DNA of 37,437 nucleotides. Origin: Merdiplasma sp905207905. Its GTDB lineage: Bacteria; Bacillota; Clostridia; Lachnospirales; Lachnospiraceae. This document shows positions 31,948 to 37,437 of the stretch, in pieces (position 1 is the first letter of the stretch; the number at the start of each line of letters is the position of its first letter). Where the stretch lies: NCBI GenBank assembly GCA_902475025.1, contig CABRXX010000024.1, forward strand, positions 1 to 37,437. The letters run 5' to 3'. Below the pieces are notes generated by a model. The model searched no databases. It saw nothing but the letters and a program-made list of their open reading frames with translations, and was not told the DNA's origin. The position numbers were made by a program, and so were the translations under genes.

Positions 31948-32817
31948 CTAACGTTCCAGCTGCTGGTGAACCTCCAGACAGCCTCCATCACTGACCACCG
32001 TTACATTTCCATCCTTCGTCTGAAATACGGAACAGTTCCTTCCCTTTAAAAGCTCCAGTGTCTGTACATCTGCCGGATTTTTGTTGGAAGAGCAGATCAC
32101 CCCATACTCCGGCGACGTCCGATCCAGCAGCTCCTGCAGTGCGGTGTTATACACTCCATGATGAGGTACTTTCAGAAAATTACAGTCCACAGCCGTTTTC
32201 CCCTGTATCCACTCCCGGATCCTCTGTTTTTCTGCATCCCCGGTAAACAGCAGTCTGTTTTCACCATGAACAATGGTCGTAATCAGAGAAAAATTATTAT
32301 CCATCTCCGCTCCCTCCACCAAAGTTTCATAGGACGCCGGCGGTTCCACCAGCACCTGTGCGTCCCCCAGCATAAATTCCATTGGCTCCCGCAACCGTTT
32401 TGGTGTAATCTCTTTCTCCTGAAGCGCGGCTATAAAGTCTACATACTCTGTGCTGTTTCCCTCATAATCCGGCAAAAAAACCTCTCCCACCGAAAGCGTC
32501 TCCACCAGTGTGTCCGCTCCCCCCACATGATCCTGGTCAAAATGGGTGATTAACAGAGTGTCCACCTTGGAAATGCCCTGATTGGTTAAAAACTGAATGA
32601 TCTCCTCCCCATCTTCTTCCTCCCCTGCGTCCATCACCATGGTATGATCCTGGCATTGGAGGATGATGGCATCCGCCTTTCCCACCTTCAGCAGCGTTGC
32701 CTTCAGAGGTTCCATTCCCCCGTCTCCCTTTACCGTTTTCCCTGTTGTAGCGATCAGCACGCAAACTGCGATTCCCAAAAGTATTCCTACTGCGCTTACT
32801 GCCTTGTATTTTTTCAT
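31948..32817 (-). CDS. Membrane-anchored or secreted MBL-fold hydrolase, ComEC-like
   Basis: A 289-residue metallo-beta-lactamase-fold protein. An N-terminal hydrophobic segment (about 5-24, AVSAVGILLGIAVCVLIAT) is a signal anchor, so the enzyme acts outside. The metal motif is LLITHFDQDHVGG; later metal ligands are seen in FTGDAEKQ and KVPHHGVYN. This pattern (THxDxDHxGG, GDxE, HHG) is that of the ComEC/Rec2 C-terminal domain, whose members cleave DNA or other phosphodiesters. The ATG ending at 32817 has an excellent AAGGAGGTG; an alternative frame to 32892 adds 25 residues without a site. It ends 13 bases before the VTC start, so the two are likely cotranscribed. Confidence 0.88.
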   Translation of the reverse strand: MKKYKAVSAVGILLGIAVCVLIATTGKTVKGDGGMEPLKATLLKVGKADAIILQCQDHTMVMDAGEEEDGEEIIQFLTNQGISKVDTLLITHFDQDHVGGADTLVETLSVGEVFLPDYEGNSTEYVDFIAALQEKEITPKRLREPMEFMLGDAQVLVEPPASYETLVEGAEMDNNFSLITTIVHGENRLLFTGDAEKQRIREWIQGKTAVDCNFLKVPHHGVYNTALQELLDRTSPEYGVICSSNKNPADVQTLELLKGRNCSVFQTKDGNVTVVSDGGCLEVHQQLER

Positions 32818-32910
32818 AAAAAAAGCACCTCCTTCTTGTCCCTTTATAAGTACAATGCACAGGAGGTGCCTTTTATTGCATAGATTTTCCAAATTTTCTA
32901 TTTTTTATTC

Positions 32911-33780
32911 TCAGTTTTTTCTATCTTTACTTCTATTTTGTTCGGATCCTTTTCCCCTCTTCGTTCCACTTCCGGCTTCTCTGCAAACAAATGATCTTAG
33001 CCTTCCCCAGGCTGGCATGGGGGGAAAGGCATCATCGAAATGGGAAAGAAGAATGCGTTTGGGCCGCAGCCGCTCCACCACCCGGTCCGCCTCTGCCACC
33101 AGGTCATGATTTCCAGAATAGGGCAGGATCACCAGATCTACTCCCTGGGGATAAACCTCCCTCTCATCCAGCGCCAGACTTCCAAGAAGCAGGATCCTTC
33201 TGCCCTCTGCCTGTATCTCAAAAGCCACCGTCTCATCACCGTCTTTAAAGGTGTGATTGGCCCAAAGAAGAAAGGGCAGATTCCGCCAATGACGCAGCAC
33301 CCGCAGCGGACTCATAGTCTCAAAGATCCGTTTTATCTGAAAATCAATATGCCTGCCCTTCCGCACCCAAATCTTCATTCCTCCGATGGGGATACAGTCC
33401 CCCACCCGGATCCTCACCACTCTTCCAGTCTCCTCCGTAAAACGCTCCAGCGTCTCTGCCGGGCAGGCTGTACAGAATACCGTGGCTTCCCCCTCTTCCA
33501 GAAGCTGGGGAACCCAGTACAGATGATCAAAATGCCCATGGGTGATAAAAATGGTTTCCTCATTTACAAACTCCTCAAAGACCCCTGGATTCTCTCCGCC
33601 CCGGATCTGTACAAAGGGATCAAAGAGGATCCGCTCTCCTGCTGCCTCTAAAAGGAAGGAGGCCGTACCTTTCCAGGTGATGCGAATGCCGCCTTTTGGG
33701 GACTTTTTCTCCGAACTGTCCCGGAATTTTGTTTTATTTTCTTCTTTGCCATTCATTGGCTTTGTCTTTGGTTTTTCCAT
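32911..33780 (-). CDS. MBL-fold hydrolase, UlaG-like
   Basis: A 289-residue cytosolic protein of the metallo-beta-lactamase superfamily, in the UlaG/YycJ-like group (Lactamase_B_2/3). After a basic, low-complexity N-terminus of about 30 residues comes ITWKGTASFLLEAAGERILFDPF, then the metal motif FITHGHFDHLYWVP and a late LLSHFDDAFPPMP. The active site pattern THGHFDH supports hydrolase activity; the substrate is unknown (UlaG acts on a lactone, relatives on phosphoesters). The C-terminal ~25 residues are basic and variable. It is not closely related to the next MBL gene (different motifs, no signal anchor). It starts after AAGGGG. Confidence 0.85.
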   Translation of the reverse strand: MEKPKTKPMNGKEENKTKFRDSSEKKSPKGGIRITWKGTASFLLEAAGERILFDPFVQIRGGENPGVFEEFVNEETIFITHGHFDHLYWVPQLLEEGEATVFCTACPAETLERFTEETGRVVRIRVGDCIPIGGMKIWVRKGRHIDFQIKRIFETMSPLRVLRHWRNLPFLLWANHTFKDGDETVAFEIQAEGRRILLLGSLALDEREVYPQGVDLVILPYSGNHDLVAEADRVVERLRPKRILLSHFDDAFPPMPAWGRLRSFVCREAGSGTKRGKGSEQNRSKDRKN

Positions 33781-33876
33781 TTTTTCCCCTTATCTTTCTA
33801 TATTTCTAGGTCTGCCGGATCCGTAAAAAATGGAGTGCATACCTTGCACACAAATTCTGTCATTTTTCATTTATCT

Positions 33877-34767
33877 TTAGCGCTTCGCGCCTTCTTGGGA
33901 AATTCCCCCGCTATACCAGTTAGGGATCGGATTTTCCATTCCGTCAAACCAGGAAAGGATCTCCTTTGCCTGCTCCAGCATGGTTCTTATCTCCCTATCG
34001 CCGAAGGGTATTGCCCAGGGAATGGAAGAGAGGGTATTGCTCCCAATGTACAATGCAAGCAGTTTCCAAAAAGCACCTGGCACTCCTTTCTCAAAATATC
34101 CGTCAACCATTCCTGACGCAAAAGCCGGAGCTTTTTGGGCGCACCAGACAATGCGGTTAAATTCCTCCCAGGGATCCCCAAAATCGTAGCGGTCAAAATC
34201 AATGATAACAATCCTGCTGTTTTCAATCATCATATTCCCGATATGGTAATCACCATGCTGAAAAGTCTGGGGGCGGTTAGCCAACAGGCCACGATTTTCA
34301 TTGATATACCCAATCACCCTGTCGGCACCTTCAAATTTTATGGGACACTCCAGAAACCGTTTTATGTTTCTGTCTATTTTTGCGTTAAAACGAATCTCCC
34401 AGTCCGGCAGCCGTTCCGGAGCTGGAATAGAATGCAGCCGTTTTAATATGCTGCCTGCTTCCATCCCCAGCTCATACTGTTCCTGCTTCGAAAGAAACGG
34501 TACAACCTCTTCTGCATCCTTTCCGTCGATCCAGGTCTGCAAACTATAAATGCCCTCCTCGCATTGTCCTGTCTCTACCAGCCTGCACATTGGAACGGAA
34601 AGGGCTTCCGCTTTTTCCAGTACGTAAAGCAGTTTTTCTATATTGGCACCCTTTTCAAAAGACATGATTCGCAAAAGATATTTTGTTCCATCTAAATCTG
34701 TTACACAGTATTTTTTATCACCAGACCACCCTTTATGGATTGGTTCTTTTGAGATATAAGTCCTCAT
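33877..34767 (-). CDS. Aminoglycoside phosphotransferase family kinase
   Basis: A 296-residue small-molecule kinase of the APH/choline kinase type. N-lobe: residues about 1-90, with the lysine of YLLRIM-like strands less obvious than usual. Catalytic loop: FQHGDYHIGNMM (about 168-179, with the HxD aspartate and Asn). Metal-binding segment: IVIIDFDRYDFGDP. The family includes antibiotic-modifying enzymes, but also kinases of choline, homoserine and other metabolites, and divergent chromosomal members like this are usually not resistance genes. It has a weak ribosome site. It precedes the MBL genes by about 100 bases, with the same orientation. Confidence 0.85.
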   Translation of the reverse strand: MRTYISKEPIHKGWSGDKKYCVTDLDGTKYLLRIMSFEKGANIEKLLYVLEKAEALSVPMCRLVETGQCEEGIYSLQTWIDGKDAEEVVPFLSKQEQYELGMEAGSILKRLHSIPAPERLPDWEIRFNAKIDRNIKRFLECPIKFEGADRVIGYINENRGLLANRPQTFQHGDYHIGNMMIENSRIVIIDFDRYDFGDPWEEFNRIVWCAQKAPAFASGMVDGYFEKGVPGAFWKLLALYIGSNTLSSIPWAIPFGDREIRTMLEQAKEILSWFDGMENPIPNWYSGGISQEGAKR

Positions 34768-34851
34768 AATTCTGTTTCTTTTTCCTCAAGTCTTCATTTG
34801 TGAAGCCCATTTATCGCTTCCGGTGTACGGTTTCAATTATACGCTAAATCA

Positions 34852-34918
34852 TAGAAAAAAACAAAAAAACTGTGCCATTTCCTAAAAACTCTTTGAATAA
34901 ATCTTTAGAAAATGACAC
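34852..34918 (-). terminator. Terminator of the GH172-GH32 operon
   Basis: On the minus strand a 15-base arm (34904-34918) pairs with 34872-34886 with two mismatches or wobbles, then AGTTTTTTTGTTTTTTTC follows. It lies 8 bases past the GH32 stop codon. A classic intrinsic terminator. Confidence 0.85.
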
Positions 34919-34925
34919 CGAACAA

Positions 34926-36401
34926 TCAGTTTTTATTTAAACTATATTTTTCAATATTTACATGTGCTCTGCCATCAGAAACAAATTTAATCCCTGCCGC
35001 AGTCTGAGGCGTATAAATCGTAAATGTTGCTGCTTTCTCTCCATCATTCAAAAAGATTTCCATACTATATCGATCCAGAAGAATGCGCAGCTTTAGCTTT
35101 CCTTTTACCGGTTTAATCGTAATCTCTCTGGTATGTACAATATCATGCGGAAATCCACTGCCGCTTCGATCCACACACAGTTTATTTCTATCCGCATCAT
35201 ACATGATCAAGGTTTTATTCTCTTTGTCACATGCTAACTGGATCACAAACTGATGAAATTGTTTTATATCCAGTAATTCAACTGTCAAGTCAATTACTCT
35301 TCCCTCGATTTTGTCTAATGTCAGCTCTTTATTGCTGATCTCAACATCAAAATAAGCAACTTTGTCCTGTCGGTAGCTTTCCAATTCTCTTACTGGATTC
35401 TGATACAATTTATCATTCACAACAGTAAGTTCCCTCGGAACCGTCATCTGCCCAAAATATTTTGCCCCTTCCGGGACAAATGTCGATGTTGACCACGCCT
35501 GCATCCACCCGATCATGATCCGACGGCCGTCGGAAGTTTCCATTGTCTGCGGAGCATAGAAATCAATCCCATAATCAATCAGATGATGATTTTCTCTTTG
35601 GAAGGAATAATTTTCTTTGTCATATTCCCCCAAATAACAGATAGTACCATGTCCCGGATGAAAGTCTTCTCCATTTGGCTTCATTTCCACAGGACTTATT
35701 AATAATACCTGTTTCCCATTCAGTGAAAAGAAATCCGGACACTCCCACATATTTCCAAGTTCCCCAAGGCTGGAAGCCAAAATGCCGCAAAATTCCCAAT
35801 GAAACAGATCTTTGCTTCTGTGCAGAAAAACAGATCCATTTTTCATTTTATTTGCTGTTGCCACATAAAAGAAACCTTCCTCAAACCAGATCTTAGGATC
35901 CCGAAATTCCAAAGGATCTGCGCCTTCTGGAAGATCCTTCTGGGAGATGACAGGGTTTTGATCGTATTTTTTGTAATCCCGTCCATCCCCAATGGCAATG
36001 CACTGTGTTTGGAATCTTTTCCTTTCGCCATAATCATCTGTCTTTTCTTGTACCCCTGTATAGATCAGCAGCTGTTCTCCGCTGTCTAATTCCAGCGCGC
36101 TTCCGGAGAAACAACCGTCTTTATCATATCCTTCATCCGGTGCCAGAGCCACAGGCAGTCTTTCCCATGTAATAAAATCTTTGCTCTTTACATGCCCCCA
36201 GTGCATATCTCCCCATTCATTGGCATAGGGATAATGCTGATAGAATAAATGATATTCATTTTTATATTCAGAGAAACCATTGGGATCATTGATCCAGCCA
36301 GTCGTACCGGTAACGTGGTATACCGGACGCTCAGAATCTAAAACCAATTTCCCGTATTCCTGCTCATATTTCCTGGCTTTTTCTAACTTTTCTGTATTCA
36401 T
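34926..36401 (-). CDS. GH32 beta-fructofuranosidase
   Basis: A 491-residue GH32 enzyme with the five-bladed propeller (about 24-330) and C-terminal beta-sandwich (about 345-488). Catalytic motifs: WINDPNG with nucleophile Asp39, EFRDPK with Asp168, and MWECPD with acid/base Glu220. No signal peptide, so it is intracellular and handles imported sucrose, inulobiose or short fructo-oligosaccharides, or their 6-phosphates. It lies 6 bases after the GH172 gene, with its GAGGAGA site overlapping that gene's stop, so they are coupled. The pairing favours a fructose disaccharide substrate over sucrose 6-phosphate. It is the last gene before the terminator. Confidence 0.93.
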   Translation of the reverse strand: MNTEKLEKARKYEQEYGKLVLDSERPVYHVTGTTGWINDPNGFSEYKNEYHLFYQHYPYANEWGDMHWGHVKSKDFITWERLPVALAPDEGYDKDGCFSGSALELDSGEQLLIYTGVQEKTDDYGERKRFQTQCIAIGDGRDYKKYDQNPVISQKDLPEGADPLEFRDPKIWFEEGFFYVATANKMKNGSVFLHRSKDLFHWEFCGILASSLGELGNMWECPDFFSLNGKQVLLISPVEMKPNGEDFHPGHGTICYLGEYDKENYSFQRENHHLIDYGIDFYAPQTMETSDGRRIMIGWMQAWSTSTFVPEGAKYFGQMTVPRELTVVNDKLYQNPVRELESYRQDKVAYFDVEISNKELTLDKIEGRVIDLTVELLDIKQFHQFVIQLACDKENKTLIMYDADRNKLCVDRSGSGFPHDIVHTREITIKPVKGKLKLRILLDRYSMEIFLNDGEKAATFTIYTPQTAAGIKFVSDGRAHVNIEKYSLNKN

Positions 36402-36407
36402 TCTCCT

Positions 36408-37437
36408 CTACCTCGGCCAACGTTCTTCCTTATCCGGCAATGGCTGATAACTGTTATCTTCATTTTCCTGATACCAGTAAGCAACACTGGTCAGATCATC
36501 CTGCCGCTCAAATAAGCCTTTATAAGATACACCGATCTGCTGCAATGTCACACGGATATCTTCGTGAAAATAGATAGGATCCGGAATATGAAACCTATAA
36601 AAACCCCTCATAGGAGGACAGTCATCATTATGATAGGGGTTGGTCATCAGATCATCATGATTCGAATAATAGGGATACCCTAAAAATGGGGTGGAATAAT
36701 TTTGCTCGATGGTTTTTCCATCCACATGCCTGGCAAAACTCCAGGAGCCTCCCACATAATCTTCCATACCGGTTCCGCAAATAGTGGGAAATTCTTCATC
36801 TCCATCCAGATAAAATTTCACCTCTCCTTCGCCCCACCAGTAGCGTTCCAGCGTTTGAAGTCCAAGATAAGTGCCAACATAAATTCCACGTCCTTTTACA
36901 TTTTCCAATATCGTGTAATCATGTCCCTTTTCGGTCAGTCGCTCCCGATTCCACCTGGCATGAAAATAAAGAACCTGCTCCGGCAAACTATCATACAGAC
37001 AATAATCAATCTGATAGAAAAATGCTGGGATTGGATTTTTATGCTGATTGATCAGCTCGATCCTCGCATGTTTCCGAAATGGCATGGAAAAATAACTGTT
37101 CAATCCTCTGGATGGCACAACAACAACAGGAAGAGAATGGATCTCGCATTCTTTTGCAAAACCACAGCAGAAAAAATCTCCCAGCGGAACTTCCACCGCA
37201 GGTGTTCTCTGGTCATCCCAGATCATGCGCAAAACCAGATCCCGCAATACAAAACAGTCTTCTTCTGAAGTTTTATTGTCCACTGTGATCCAGATATGAT
37301 TGATCACTCCGCACCCTGAAATATCTGCCAGAGTTGTAGTAGTACCCGGCTGAACATCCTTCAGACAGGGGCTTCCCTTTCTCCCTACTCCCAGATGACT
37401 GCTGGCCATACCGCCGCGCCCTTTTTCACCAGTAGGG
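36408..37437 (-). CDS. GH172 (DUF2961) glycosidase, N-terminus beyond window
   Basis: A DUF2961/GH172 protein; about 343 codons are present. The frame is open to the right edge, and the residues before the first ATG in the window (TGEKGRGGMAS) match the family's usual segment, so the true start lies outside. Conserved segments are WITV, EVPLGDFF, MPFRKHARIEL, GEGEVKFYLDGDEEFPTICGTGMEDYVGG and PMRGFYRFHIPDPIYF. The glutamates of GEGE and GTGMED are candidates for the catalytic pair. The characterised GH172 enzyme from Bifidobacterium dentium is an alpha-D-fructofuranosidase acting on difructose dianhydride I; others act on alpha-D-arabinofuranosides. No signal peptide can be judged. GH32 follows immediately. 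Confidence 0.85.
   Translation of the reverse strand, partial: PTGEKGRGGMASSHLGVGRKGSPCLKDVQPGTTTTLADISGCGVINHIWITVDNKTSEEDCFVLRDLVLRMIWDDQRTPAVEVPLGDFFCCGFAKECEIHSLPVVVVPSRGLNSYFSMPFRKHARIELINQHKNPIPAFFYQIDYCLYDSLPEQVLYFHARWNRERLTEKGHDYTILENVKGRGIYVGTYLGLQTLERYWWGEGEVKFYLDGDEEFPTICGTGMEDYVGGSWSFARHVDGKTIEQNYSTPFLGYPYYSNHDDLMTNPYHNDDCPPMRGFYRFHIPDPIYFHEDIRVTLQQIGVSYKGLFERQDDLTSVAYWYQENEDNSYQPLPDKEERWPR

Noticed and set aside
33877..34767. Antibiotic resistance gene
   Set aside because: The APH fold is present, but the family includes many metabolic kinases and nothing nearby indicates a resistance cassette.

Overview
The window looks like chromosome of a Gram-positive, low-to-mid GC Clostridia, most probably a Lachnospiraceae gut-type anaerobe. 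The reasons are AGGAGG-type ribosome sites before nearly every gene, YesM/YesN two-component regulation beside a sugar ABC importer, an RsgI-like anti-sigma protein, an oleate hydratase, and several intracellular glycan enzymes (GH94, GH32, GH172). I cannot name a genus. Both edges cut genes: dnaE at the left, a GH172 (DUF2961) gene at the right.

Layout. 1-4.4 kb (minus strand): start of dnaE, a CPBP membrane protease, an HPr-like small protein, ridA, cvfB, an acyl-ACP thioesterase and tRNA-Gln(CTG) with its own promoter and terminator. 4.6-7.1 kb (plus strand): pncB and a HAD phosphatase, the latter flanked by two copies of a ~115-bp palindromic element. 7.3-13.8 kb (minus): a complete F-type ATP synthase operon, atpB-E-F-(H+A)-G-D-C, with a clear promoter. 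Its delta and alpha subunits are fused into one 675-residue protein and gamma carries a lysine-rich C-terminal tail. A divergent LysR gene follows, with a perfect 16-bp palindrome between it and the atp promoter. 14.9-17.6 kb (minus): oleate hydratase and a TetR-type regulator.

17.8-28.0 kb (minus): an apparent chitobiose locus. It holds a GH94 N,N'-diacetylchitobiose phosphorylase, a hexose-phosphate mutase, a YesM-type histidine kinase, a solute-binding protein, two permeases and a YesN-type response regulator. The model is import of a disaccharide, cytoplasmic phosphorolysis to a sugar 1-phosphate, and mutase conversion to the 6-phosphate. No ATPase subunit is encoded locally.

28.3-34.8 kb (minus): an ECF sigma factor and a membrane anti-sigma protein with an RsgI-like domain and a very acidic repetitive tail, preceded by a VTC-type polyphosphate polymerase, its DUF4956 membrane partner, two unrelated metallo-beta-lactamase-fold hydrolases and an APH-type kinase. 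34.9-37.4 kb (minus): a tight GH172-GH32 pair that suggests use of alpha-linked or cyclic fructose disaccharides.

Most unusual points: the delta-alpha ATP synthase fusion; the ECF/anti-sigma/VTC/DUF4956 cluster with an in-frame 39-bp triplication inside the polymerase; the GH172-GH32 pair; and two families of structured intergenic repeats, one of which supplies the last codons and stop of the GH94 gene. No CRISPR array, prophage, IS transposase or rRNA was seen.
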